A DNA stretch of 41,657 nt, taken from assembly GCA_900542165.1 (NCBI GenBank), contig UQMM01000022.1:1-41657 (forward strand), given 5' to 3'. This stretch comes from an uncultured Collinsella sp. (GTDB lineage Bacteria; Actinomycetota; Coriobacteriia; Coriobacteriales; Coriobacteriaceae). Below the pieces are notes generated by a model. The model was not told the DNA's origin. It ran no database searches and saw only the letters and a program-made list of their open reading frames with translations. Position 1 is the stretch's first letter. Each line of letters starts with the position of its first letter. This document shows positions 15,410-23,860 of this stretch, one piece after another. A program made the translations under genes and the position numbers.

Positions 15410-16307
15410 TGTAAAGAAACGTGGCGGATTGGGACGTGGACTCAATGCTTTGGTCTCAGAGGCCGAGTATGAGACTGGTGGTTCGGCTCCATCGGCTTCG
15501 AATGCTGCGTCTGAAACAAAATTACCTATTGAGGATATCGTTCCCAACCCAAATCAGCCCCGAATTCACTTTAACGAAACTGAACTTCGCGAGTTGAGCG
15601 AGTCAATTCAAGAACATGGCGTTTTGCAGCCGCTTTTGGTTCGCAAGCATGGAAATGGCTATGAGATCATCGCTGGTGAACGTCGTTACCAGGCGTCAAA
15701 ACTTGCTGGTCTTGAGGAACTGCCAGTCATCATTAAGGATGTTAATGATGAAGAGATGCTAGCTCTTGCTCTTATCGAAAACCTTCAGCGTTCTGATCTA
15801 AATCCTGTCGAAGAGGCTAAGGGCTACCGCCAGCTTATCGATGCCAGCGGTATGACCCAGGAAGCATTGTCGAAGGCTGTAAGCAAGTCGCGCTCTGCAA
15901 TTACAAACTCGCTGCGCCTTCTTGATCTTCCCGAAGTTGTTCAGCAGATGATTTTTGAGGGCAAACTTACTGCTGGTCATGCACGTGCGATTCTTGCAGT
16001 TCCCTATGAGGATGCTCGAATTCGACTTGCTGAGAAGGTTGTTGCAGAGGGCCTTTCCGTAAGAGCGACAGAAAATCTTGCTCCGTTGTTTTCTGCCGGA
16101 GAGACACATAAGACTCCGAGGCCTGCAACGCCTCAGTCTTTTAAAAAGGCTGCCCGCGTGCTTCGTCAGGTTTTTAATACCAACGTGCGTGTGAAGAGCT
16201 CGCGTGGAAAGAATAAGATTGAGATTGAGTTTAAAGACGAGGAAGAGCTCTCTCGTATTCTTGGCGAAATGATTCAGTTTGATCAAGGAGGCCAAGATGA
16301 GGAATAG
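15402..16307 (+). CDS. parB: Chromosome partitioning protein ParB (Spo0J)
   Basis: ParB is a CTP-dependent DNA clamp loaded at parS. The 301-residue protein starts with the conserved basic segment RGGLGRGLNAL, has the CTP-binding domain (IVPNPNQPR..., GERRYQA) and a helix-turn-helix domain (MTQEALSKAVSKSRSAITN, LRLLDLP), and ends with a C-terminal dimerisation segment (VRVKSSRGKNKIEIEF). GTG 15402 overlaps the parA stop, indicating coupled translation. Its own binding sites lie just upstream of parA. Confidence 0.97.
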   Translation: MPSVKKRGGLGRGLNALVSEAEYETGGSAPSASNAASETKLPIEDIVPNPNQPRIHFNETELRELSESIQEHGVLQPLLVRKHGNGYEIIAGERRYQASKLAGLEELPVIIKDVNDEEMLALALIENLQRSDLNPVEEAKGYRQLIDASGMTQEALSKAVSKSRSAITNSLRLLDLPEVVQQMIFEGKLTAGHARAILAVPYEDARIRLAEKVVAEGLSVRATENLAPLFSAGETHKTPRPATPQSFKKAARVLRQVFNTNVRVKSSRGKNKIEIEFKDEEELSRILGEMIQFDQGGQDEE

Positions 16308-16551
16308 GATTTTTACTGTGATTGCATTGGCGACGACTGTCGCTGCTGGTGCCTTTGCTGGCTATAAGATCGCGTCAGACGATGAACTTCGAGGTCGTTT
16401 GCTTCGTAGTGCGCAAGATATTATCGATACATCCAAGAAGAAAATGGATGTTATGACAGAAGATGTTGCAATGCGTACTGCTCAGGTAACGAAGAATCCC
16501 AAGATTAATCAGGGTTGGGTCAGCAACCAATGGGAAAATGTAGGCTATTAG
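16297..16551 (+). CDS. Small single-pass membrane protein after parB
   Basis: An 84-residue protein with one N-terminal hydrophobic segment (about 4-22, IFTVIALATTVAAGAFAGYK) followed by a charged helical region with many Lys, Asp and Met. The pattern recalls YtxH-like membrane proteins, but I cannot assign a family. ATG 16297 has AAGGAG six bases upstream and overlaps the parB stop, so it belongs to the rsmG-parAB unit. The stop codon lies inside the TTAGGTACCTAA palindrome. Confidence 0.8.
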   Translation: MRNRIFTVIALATTVAAGAFAGYKIASDDELRGRLLRSAQDIIDTSKKKMDVMTEDVAMRTAQVTKNPKINQGWVSNQWENVGY

Positions 16552-16559
16552 GTACCTAA
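16548..16559. repeat. 12-bp palindrome TTAGGTACCTAA, copy 2
   Basis: Identical to the copy at 13044-13055, overlapping the stop codon of the small membrane gene. Both copies border origin-proximal operons. Confidence 0.5.
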
Positions 16560-16581
16560 CGATTACTTAGCATATTGTGAT

Positions 16582-16621
16582 GGGTCCTTGTCTGATTCAC
16601 GAGACAAGGACCCCTTATTTT
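16582..16621 (+). terminator. Rho-independent terminator of the parAB operon
   Basis: A 12-bp stem GGGTCCTTGTCT / AGACAAGGACCC with an 8-base loop, followed by a T-rich tract. Confidence 0.85.
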
Positions 16622-16675
16622 GGCCGAAAAATGGGACCAGTAGCAGCTGATTCAAAATTAAGGTCAATAAATGAA

Positions 16676-16710
16676 ACGACCCCGGTTGCATATCCTGCAA
16701 CCGGGGTCGT
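16676..16710 (-). terminator. Probable terminator of rlmN
   Basis: A 15-bp perfect stem (ACGACCCCGGTTGCA arms) with a 5-base loop, followed on the minus strand by TTTCATTTATT. It lies about 40 bp past the rlmN stop, facing the parAB terminator. Confidence 0.75.
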
Positions 16711-16714
16711 TCGA

Positions 16715-16730
16715 TGTTTCACATGAAACG
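16715..16730. promoter_or_regulatory. Degenerate parS site
   Basis: TGTTTCACATGAAACG matches parS at 14 of 16 positions (central G to A, last A to G). It is intergenic, just past the rlmN stop. Confidence 0.5.
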
Positions 16731-16747
16731 TTTTGGGTGCGACTCCC

Positions 16748-17800
16748 CTATGCGTTCTTCTGAACTTTGAAGCGCTGCTTCAGCTGTCCGCAAGCGGCGT
16801 CAATATCGTTACCACGGGAGTTACGAATCGTGGTCTCGATGCCACGGGACTCAAGGCGACGCTGAAGATCCTCAACCTTATGAATCGGCGACGGCTTGAG
16901 CGGGCTACCCTCGATGTCGTTAAGCTGAATGAGGTTAACGTGGCACAGCGTTCCCTCGCAGAAGTCGCAGAGCGCCTGCATTTCCGGATTCGTATCGTTG
17001 ACGCCTTCGATCATGGCATACTCATAGGTTGGGCGGCGGCCGGTCTTCTCGGTGTAGAGCTGAAGCGCTTCGTGAAGGCGAAGCAGCGTGTACTTCTTAA
17101 CACCGGGCATGAGCTTATTGCGCGTCGACTGGATGGCGGAATGCAGTGAAACAGCAAGCGTGAACTGCTCGGGGATGTCGGCAAATTTGCGAATACCGGG
17201 GATAACGCCACTGGTAGAGACGGTGAGGTGACGAGCGCCGATACCGATGCCATCGGGGTCGTTGAGGATTCGCAGCGCCTTGAGAACCTCGTCGTAGTTG
17301 GCAAACGGCTCGCCCTGGCCCATGAAGACAACGCTCGTGGCGCGCTCGCCAAAGTCGTTGGATACATGAAGTACCTGGTCGACGATCTCTTGAGCGGTCA
17401 GAGAGCGCTTGAGGCCGTTGAGACCGGTAGCGCAAAAGGCACAGCCCATGCCGCAGCCTGCCTGGGTGGAAACGCAGACGGAAAGCTTGTTACGACGGGG
17501 CATGCCGACAGTCTCGACGGAAACGCCGTCGTGGTATTCGAGCAGATACTTGCGCGAGCCATCTTTGGAAACCTGCTTGGTGAGTTCAGTGGGCGTGTCA
17601 AAGGCAAAAGCCTCTTTAAGCTGCTCGCGGAAAGCCTTGGGAATGTTGGTCATATCGTCAAACGAACAAACGTTCTTCTCGAAGACCCATTCGATGAGCT
17701 GCTTCGCGCGGAAGGCGGGCTGGCCAAGTTCGGCCACGAGCTCGCGAATATCGTTTTGGCTCAAGTCGCGAATGTCCTGAGATTTAGTCCTGGGATTCAT
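16748..17800 (-). CDS. rlmN: Dual-specificity rRNA/tRNA (adenine-C2) methyltransferase RlmN
   Basis: A radical-SAM enzyme that methylates C2 of A2503 in 23S rRNA and A37 in some tRNAs. The 350-residue protein carries the [4Fe-4S] motif C116-x3-C120-x2-C123 (GCGMGCAFC) and the catalytic C-terminal cysteine C337 in GNDIDAACGQL. The conserved VFMGQGEPFANY is also present. It stands alone on the minus strand, divergent from ddl and convergent with the parAB operon. Confidence 0.96.
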   Translation of the reverse strand: MNPRTKSQDIRDLSQNDIRELVAELGQPAFRAKQLIEWVFEKNVCSFDDMTNIPKAFREQLKEAFAFDTPTELTKQVSKDGSRKYLLEYHDGVSVETVGMPRRNKLSVCVSTQAGCGMGCAFCATGLNGLKRSLTAQEIVDQVLHVSNDFGERATSVVFMGQGEPFANYDEVLKALRILNDPDGIGIGARHLTVSTSGVIPGIRKFADIPEQFTLAVSLHSAIQSTRNKLMPGVKKYTLLRLHEALQLYTEKTGRRPTYEYAMIEGVNDTNPEMQALCDFCEGTLCHVNLIQLNDIEGSPLKPSPIHKVEDLQRRLESRGIETTIRNSRGNDIDAACGQLKQRFKVQKNA

Positions 17801-17815
17801 GGAAGCCTTTCGATT

Positions 17816-17845
17816 TTGGGGAAACGTAGAGGGTATCGCTACAAT
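17816..17845 (+). promoter_or_regulatory. Candidate ddl promoter
   Basis: A -10 of TACAAT (17840-17845) with a weak -35 TTGGGG (17816-17821) 18 bp upstream, in the 85-bp gap between divergent rlmN and ddl. Confidence 0.5.
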
Positions 17846-17885
17846 ATGGTATCAGCTGCAGAAATTATAGAGGAGGAGTCTGCCC

Positions 17886-18851
17886 ATGCCGGGTAAAAGC
17901 CTAGAGAACATGCACGTAGCGGTCTTGGCGGGCGGTCATTCCGCCGAGCGCGAGATCTCGCTCAATTCGGGAAAGAACGTCGTGGTTGCCTTGAAGGAGG
18001 CCGGCTACACTTCGGTGGAGCTGCTCGACACGGCTGCCGATGATTTTATGGTAACCATGGCGACCGGCGGCTTTGACGTGGCGTTTATCGCCATGCACGG
18101 TGCCGGCGGCGAGGATGGCGCCATGCAGGGCGCCATGGAGACCCTGGGTATCCCCTACACGGCCTCGGGCGTGCTTGCTAGCGCCTGCGGTGCCGACAAG
18201 GAGGTCTCTAAGCTCCTGTACGCCAAGGCGGGCATCCCCATTGCCCCCGGCCTCGCGCTCGAGATGGGCGATGAAGTCGATATCGATCGTATCGTCGAGG
18301 TTTGTGGCGAGCGCTGCTTTGTGAAGCCGGCCGTCAACGGTTCCAGCTATGGCATTTCCCTGGTCCATGAGCCCTCCGAGCTGCCCGCGGCAATCGCCAA
18401 GGCGTTTGAGTACGGCGACAAAGTGCTGGTCGAGAAGTGCATCGAGGGTACCGAGATCACCGTCGGTGTATACGGCGAAGATGACGTGCGCGCTCTGCCG
18501 ATTGTCGAGATTCGTAAGCCCGAGGACTGCGAGTTCTACGATCTGGACGTGAAGTATGTCGACCCTACGGACATCCATCGCATTCCGGCGCAGATTTCAC
18601 CCGAGAATTATGCTCGCGCTCAGGAGCTTGCCTGCGCCGCTCACAAGGCCCTCGGTTGCCTGGGTATCTCGCGCAGCGATTTTATCGTGAGCGAGGACGG
18701 CCCCGTTATCCTCGAGACCAATACCATTCCCGGCATGACCGATACGTCGCTGTATCCGGATGAGATCCGCCACACCGACGACATGACGTTCCCGCAGGTC
18801 TGTGACAGCCTGATCCGTATGGGCCTTCGTCGAGCGGGCATTGCATGCTAA
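17886..18851 (+). CDS. ddl: D-alanine--D-alanine ligase
   Basis: Joins two D-alanines for the peptidoglycan precursor, using ATP. The 321-residue ATP-grasp protein has the N-terminal LAGGHSAEREISLNSG, the ATP-binding EKCIEGTEITVGVYG and the C-terminal VILETNTIPGMT. ATG 17886 follows an AGGAGGAG site. Its stop codon overlaps the start of the helicase gene, so the two are probably co-transcribed. Confidence 0.95.
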   Translation: MPGKSLENMHVAVLAGGHSAEREISLNSGKNVVVALKEAGYTSVELLDTAADDFMVTMATGGFDVAFIAMHGAGGEDGAMQGAMETLGIPYTASGVLASACGADKEVSKLLYAKAGIPIAPGLALEMGDEVDIDRIVEVCGERCFVKPAVNGSSYGISLVHEPSELPAAIAKAFEYGDKVLVEKCIEGTEITVGVYGEDDVRALPIVEIRKPEDCEFYDLDVKYVDPTDIHRIPAQISPENYARAQELACAAHKALGCLGISRSDFIVSEDGPVILETNTIPGMTDTSLYPDEIRHTDDMTFPQVCDSLIRMGLRRAGIAC

Positions 18852-21739
18852 TCGAGGACGCGGTTTCGTCAGGAACGCCGCAGTTTGTCATCGACTCCTA
18901 TGCCACGCTTGCCGAACGCGCCAAAACGCAGTCCTTCGGCCTCATCGAGGAAGATGTAATTGTCCTCGATACCGAGACCACAGGTCTCTCGGTGCAGGAC
19001 AACGAGCTGATCGAGATCTCGGCGGCCCGTCTTTCGGGCCGCGAGATCGTCGACCGTTTCGATACCTTCGTGCATCCCAAGCAGCTGATTCCCGCCGAGA
19101 TTACCGAGCTCACGAGCATTACAAATGCCGACGTGGCAGATGCCCCGTCGGCCGTTGAGGCTGTCGCCGCTCTCGCCGATTTTGTCGGTGGTTGCCCGGT
19201 GATCGCACATAACGCCACGTTCGACCGCTCGTTTATCGAGTCGGTCAAAGGCGGCGTCAACGTGAGCGATATTTGGATCGATTCGCTGGCGCTGTCGCGC
19301 ATCGCGCTTCCGCGCCTGGCCTCGCACAAGCTGTCTTTTATGGCCGATCTGTTTGGCTGTGACTCGGTATCACACCGTGCCAATGCCGACGTCGACGCCC
19401 TGTGTGGCGTATGGCGCGTGTTGCTCGTGGCGCTCACCGACTTGCCCCAGGGCCTCATGGCGCGCCTAGCCGACATGCATCCGGATGTGCCTTGGTCCTA
19501 TCGTCCTATCTTCTCATTCTTGGCAGGGCAGAACCCTGGTTCTATCTTCTCTCTCAGCGCCGCTCGTACTGACGTTCTCAAGGCCGATCGCGCCGACGAT
19601 CGGGTGGACGCCGACGAACTGCCGGTCCTCAAGATGCCGAGTCGTGAGGAGATTGAGGCAGACTATGCGCCAGGTGGCCTGGTCAATCGCATGTATCCCA
19701 CTTACGAGCCGCGTGATGAGCAGATCGCGATGGCGCTCGAGGTCCGCGATGCGCTGGTCACGGGCACTCATCGTGTAATTGAGGCGGGCACAGGCGTCGG
19801 CAAATCGATGGCCTATCTGGTGCCTTTTGCCGAGGCAGCACGCCGTAACAACATCACGGTTGGTATTGCGACCAAATCGAACAATCTTGCAGACCAGCTC
19901 ATGTACCATGAGCTGCCAAAACTTGCCGAGCAACTGGACGGTGGTCTGTCATTTTGCGCTCTCAAGGGCTATGACCACTATCCGTGCCTGCGCAAGCTTG
20001 AGCGCATGAGCCGAGGCCAGGTCGAGATTACCACCAAGCGCGATCCGGCGGACACGCTCACGGCGGTCGCGGTCATTATGGCGTACGTCTGCCAATCAGC
20101 CGATGGCGACCTCGACTCGCTTGGCATTCGGTGGCGCAGCGTCAACCGCCCCGACTTTACGACGGCCTCGCGCGAGTGTGCTCGCCGCCTCTGCCCGTTT
20201 TTCCCTGATAAATGTTTGGTCCACGGCGCTCGCCGTCGTGCGGCGCATGCCGATGTGGTGGTCACCAACCATTCCCTGCTGTTCCGCAATGTTGCGGCCG
20301 AGGGCAGGATTTTGCCTCCGATTCGTCATTGGGTAATCGACGAGGCTCATTCTATCGAGCGCGAGGCGCGCCGTCAGTGGGCGCGCGTGGTGTCGGCGGA
20401 CGAATCACGCGTTCTGTTTGAGCGCCTGGGTGGCTCGAGCACCGGTGCGCTAAGCCAGGTCTCCCGTGATTTGGCAACCTCCGAGGGCTCTACGCTCTAT
20501 CTGGGCCTTACTGCCAAGGCGACGTCGACGGTTGCGCGCGCGAGCATGGCAATCGCCGACGTGTTCGATGGCGTTCGCGAGCTCGGCCGCCGTGCCCGTG
20601 GGGGTTATGACAATGCCAACCTATGGATTGGCCCCGAGCTGCGCGAATCTGACGACTGGCATGATTTCTTACCGTCGGCCTACACTGCCATCGACGCATT
20701 GGAACAAGCTGACAAGAGCGTCGACGCGCTGGTGCAAGCCGTCGCCGCCGACAAGCCCGAGGTTGTTGTCGACCTGGGTGATATTTCGCGCCGCCTGCAC
20801 GAGCTGGCCGAGAACCTCAAACTCATCATTGACGGCACCGATGAACACTACGTGTATTCGCTGCAGGTCAATCGCAGGTTGCGCGCCGGCGGAGAGTCAA
20901 TGACCGCAGAGCGCATCGACATTGGCGAGGCCTTGGCAACCGAGTGGCTGCCCGAGGTTCACACGGCTATCTTTGCCTCGGCGACCATGACGGTGTCCAA
21001 AAGCTTTGAACACTTTAACCACGCGGTCGGTCTCGATCGCATCGGTGCTTCAACATCCTCGTCGCTGCACTTGGACTCGAGCTACGACTTCGATTCGAAC
21101 ATGGCTGTAGTCGTTGCGGGCGATATCCCCGATCCGCGCGATCGTGAGAGCTATCTTACAGCGCTCGAGCGCGTGCTGGTCGACGCCCATCTTGCCATGG
21201 GCGGATCGGTGCTCACACTGTTCACCAATCGGCGCGACATGGAAGACCTGTACGCCCGCGTTGAGCCTAAGATGGCCCGTGCGGGTCTGGAGCTCAACTG
21301 CCAGCAGCGCAACTCATCTCCTCGTCGCCTGCGCGACCGGTTTATCAACGAGCCGACCTCGTCGCTTTTTGCCCTTAAGGCCTTCTGGGAGGGATTCGAC
21401 GCCAGCGGCGAGACGCTGCGCTGCGTCATCATTCCCAAGCTGCCGTTCTCGAGTCCCACGGACCCGCTCTCGTGCGAGCGCAACCTGCGCGAAGACCGCG
21501 CTTGGGCGCGCTATTCGCTGCCCGAGGCGGTGCTCGAGGTCAAGCAGGCGGCCGGCCGCCTTATCCGCTCGTCGACCGATTGCGGCGTGCTGATTCTGGC
21601 CGACCCGCGCCTGGTGACGAAGGGCTACGGAAAGAAGTTCTTAACGTCGCTGCCTACGAGCTCCTACCAGCGCATCGAATCGGCGCAGATCGGGCACTAT
21701 CTGCAACTGTGGCGTGCACGCCACGAGCGGCGGCGCTAA
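18845..21739 (+). CDS. dinG: DinG-family helicase with N-terminal 3'-5' exonuclease domain
   Basis: A 964-residue protein. The N-terminus is a DEDDh exonuclease of the DnaQ type: D42-T-E44 (DTETTG), HNATFDRSF and HRANADVDA. The rest is an XPD/DinG-type helicase with Walker A E313-AGTGVGKS-321, four cysteines suited to an iron-sulfur cluster (C381, C445, C450, C457), DEAH at 499-502, and motif VI (QAAGRLIRS). The exonuclease-helicase arrangement is typical of Gram-positive DinG, but here the cysteines are also kept. Bacillus DinG lacks the cluster, as I recall. ATG 18845 overlaps the ddl stop by seven bases. DNA repair or R-loop processing is the likely role. Confidence 0.9.
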   Translation: MLIEDAVSSGTPQFVIDSYATLAERAKTQSFGLIEEDVIVLDTETTGLSVQDNELIEISAARLSGREIVDRFDTFVHPKQLIPAEITELTSITNADVADAPSAVEAVAALADFVGGCPVIAHNATFDRSFIESVKGGVNVSDIWIDSLALSRIALPRLASHKLSFMADLFGCDSVSHRANADVDALCGVWRVLLVALTDLPQGLMARLADMHPDVPWSYRPIFSFLAGQNPGSIFSLSAARTDVLKADRADDRVDADELPVLKMPSREEIEADYAPGGLVNRMYPTYEPRDEQIAMALEVRDALVTGTHRVIEAGTGVGKSMAYLVPFAEAARRNNITVGIATKSNNLADQLMYHELPKLAEQLDGGLSFCALKGYDHYPCLRKLERMSRGQVEITTKRDPADTLTAVAVIMAYVCQSADGDLDSLGIRWRSVNRPDFTTASRECARRLCPFFPDKCLVHGARRRAAHADVVVTNHSLLFRNVAAEGRILPPIRHWVIDEAHSIEREARRQWARVVSADESRVLFERLGGSSTGALSQVSRDLATSEGSTLYLGLTAKATSTVARASMAIADVFDGVRELGRRARGGYDNANLWIGPELRESDDWHDFLPSAYTAIDALEQADKSVDALVQAVAADKPEVVVDLGDISRRLHELAENLKLIIDGTDEHYVYSLQVNRRLRAGGESMTAERIDIGEALATEWLPEVHTAIFASATMTVSKSFEHFNHAVGLDRIGASTSSSLHLDSSYDFDSNMAVVVAGDIPDPRDRESYLTALERVLVDAHLAMGGSVLTLFTNRRDMEDLYARVEPKMARAGLELNCQQRNSSPRRLRDRFINEPTSSLFALKAFWEGFDASGETLRCVIIPKLPFSSPTDPLSCERNLREDRAWARYSLPEAVLEVKQAAGRLIRSSTDCGVLILADPRLVTKGYGKKFLTSLPTSSYQRIESAQIGHYLQLWRARHERRR

Positions 21740-22653
21740 AGCGGACAGACGAGGGTCTTTGCCATATCGCACAGACGCTTTGACAGGGCGGGGTCATCCA
21801 AGATGCGGATGGCTCCGCCCGCTGCGATTACCTGGCTCAGTAGCCAACGCTCGGAGCCATAATGCACGGTTACCGTTGCCATGTCTGCCCCGCTGCGCTC
21901 GATTAGGGTGATGCCGGCCCAGTCCAGATGCTCCGCCATATCGAATGGCATCAAGAGCTTTGCGCTACGCTGCGTCCGAGCAAGGGAATCGTGGAGGGAT
22001 GTGACGTCCGGTGCATGAGGCACGACGGAGTCTTCCGTCAAGGCGAGTCCCTCGATTTTATCCATGCGATAGGTGCGCTGCTCATCGACCGCGATGTCCC
22101 AGGCAATCAGGTATGTTTGGTCGCCGTTTGCCGTAATGCGCAAGGGGTCGACCAGACGCTCACGTGGCCGTGCATCGTCCATCGAGCGATACGAGATGCG
22201 GCAGCGAACACCGTCCTGAATGGCGCAGCTCAGCTGCTGCCAGTGCGACCCGTGGTTGACGGTGTCAAAGACGCGCTGGTTATAGCCGAGCTCTTCGGGT
22301 AGAAGGGCGTGTCGAATCCGAGCTGCCGTATGCGGCTCGATCCCCAACGATTCAAGTTCATGGTTGAGCACAGCGCCCTCGGCGGCACTCAAGCGCAGCG
22401 GTAGCACACGCCCGGCGTCACCGGTGAGGACCACACGCTCGCCGCGGCATTCGCAGATGATGCGCGCGCCCGATTCTCGGTTCGCGAGCGTCGAGACGAT
22501 CTCGAGAATCTCGTCGAGCGATACCCCCGTGATGTCAAAGCGACTGCAAATCTCGGTTCGTGTCATGCCGCTCTCGCCGGCGGCGTAGAGGGCCTCCATG
22601 ATGTCGATGGCGCGCGAGAGTCTCTGCTCGCTGGTGAGTTTACGCACGGGCAT
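21736..22653 (-). CDS. WYL-domain transcriptional regulator (second of a pair)
   Basis: A 305-residue protein with an N-terminal winged helix (LSRAIDIMEALYAAGESGMTR...EICSRFDI) and a WYL domain (ISYRSMDDARPRERLVDPL, QTYLIAWDI, RTYRMDKI) plus a WCX-type C-terminal extension. ATG 22653 overlaps the upstream WYL gene's stop by 14 bases, so the two are coupled. It converges with dinG, overlapping its last four bases. The tandem arrangement recalls PafB-PafC of actinobacteria, which sense DNA damage, but that identity is inferred. Confidence 0.85.
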   Translation of the reverse strand: MPVRKLTSEQRLSRAIDIMEALYAAGESGMTRTEICSRFDITGVSLDEILEIVSTLANRESGARIICECRGERVVLTGDAGRVLPLRLSAAEGAVLNHELESLGIEPHTAARIRHALLPEELGYNQRVFDTVNHGSHWQQLSCAIQDGVRCRISYRSMDDARPRERLVDPLRITANGDQTYLIAWDIAVDEQRTYRMDKIEGLALTEDSVVPHAPDVTSLHDSLARTQRSAKLLMPFDMAEHLDWAGITLIERSGADMATVTVHYGSERWLLSQVIAAGGAIRILDDPALSKRLCDMAKTLVCPL

Positions 22654-23662
22654 ACTCGTGCACCGTCCTTTCAATGAGGTGGTTCCACGCCTGCTTGAGC
22701 GATTTGGGGGCCACGGGCCTCATGCCGTCCACGGCGTGGGCCATGCAAAATGAGGCGGCGGCTTCAAGGTCACGCACGTCAACGGTCCAGGCCCATCCCA
22801 CATCGGTGTGTGCGAGCTCACCTCGCCCACGCGTGAGGCCGTTGATCATATCGATCTGCGTCTGAGGGGCGAATGAGAACGTGGCTGCAACGGGCGGTCG
22901 GTCGGCAAAATCGAATTCAAAGAACAGGTAGTCGCTGAGGTTGAAGTCCGCGGGGATGACGTAGGCCTTCGAAGGACGCCAAGCGCGAACGATACGGTCG
23001 CAGCGGAATGTCCTGATGTCGCCGGTGACGTTGTCGAGGCCGCAGAAGTACGCCACGCCCTCGCGCTCGAACATGCCGTAGACGCAGACGGTACGTTCTT
23101 TCTGCTCACCGCGTCCGTTCTGATATAAAAATCGCAGCGCGCATCGCTCGGCAAAGGCGCTCCATACCGCATCGACGGTGGGAGAGCGGCGGATCGGTGC
23201 TTCGTCCACCGTCGTCCTACCGGTGAGGTAGGCAATCTTGGAGCGAATATCGGCAAGCGGTGCGGCAAAAGTGGATGAGCCGGCCGCTAGCGTCTGGTCG
23301 ATGGCGTTGAGCAGGATATCGGCGTCGACTGCGGTGATGAGGCCGCCTGCAGCAAACGTGTGCTCGCGGTCGATTGTCCACGAGCTTTCCTCGGTCTCCT
23401 GCGCGCCGGTGGGGCGAACCTCCTTGATTAAGATGCCGCGTTCGAGCAGTTTGTCACGATCGCGTCGAAACTTGCGCTTATCCGAGTCGATATTGCCCGA
23501 GCCATATCCCAGGTCAGAATCCAAGACGATCTGCTCGGTCGTCAGCGGTTCGGGGGAGCTATTGAGCACAAAGAAAAGATTGAGGATGCGCTGAGCCGTT
23601 TTATCGAAACTGGGCTCCGAATTCCCCTTTTTAATTGTCTCGGTCGTGTCGCTTGCCGTCAT
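22640..23662 (-). CDS. WYL-domain transcriptional regulator (first of a pair)
   Basis: A 340-residue protein with an N-terminal winged helix (FDKTAQRILNLFFVLNSS...TTEQIV, RRDRDKLLERGILI) and a WYL domain (LRFLYQNGRGE, CVYGMFEREGVAYFCGLD, RTFRCDRI). WYL domains bind nucleic acid or ligands and control DNA-binding activity. ATG 23662 has GAGG six bases upstream. It is divergent from the M28-like membrane protein. With the next gene it resembles the PafBC pair. Confidence 0.85.
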   Translation of the reverse strand: MTASDTTETIKKGNSEPSFDKTAQRILNLFFVLNSSPEPLTTEQIVLDSDLGYGSGNIDSDKRKFRRDRDKLLERGILIKEVRPTGAQETEESSWTIDREHTFAAGGLITAVDADILLNAIDQTLAAGSSTFAAPLADIRSKIAYLTGRTTVDEAPIRRSPTVDAVWSAFAERCALRFLYQNGRGEQKERTVCVYGMFEREGVAYFCGLDNVTGDIRTFRCDRIVRAWRPSKAYVIPADFNLSDYLFFEFDFADRPPVAATFSFAPQTQIDMINGLTRGRGELAHTDVGWAWTVDVRDLEAAASFCMAHAVDGMRPVAPKSLKQAWNHLIERTVHEYARA

Positions 23663-23860
23663 AGGGTCCTCGCATGAGAAGGTGGTTTGCTGCCATGATT
23701 TTAGTCCGATATGGAGATTAGGCTATATCCTTGTCCGCTCGGGGCGTTAAGATGGCCCGAATTCGGTCGTTTGCGCTCGCTCGGGGTATACTTTCGACTA
23801 TATACGGTTCTAATGTGCATGCATTGGGCCTATTTGTCGGATTATGGATGTGGAGCGCAC

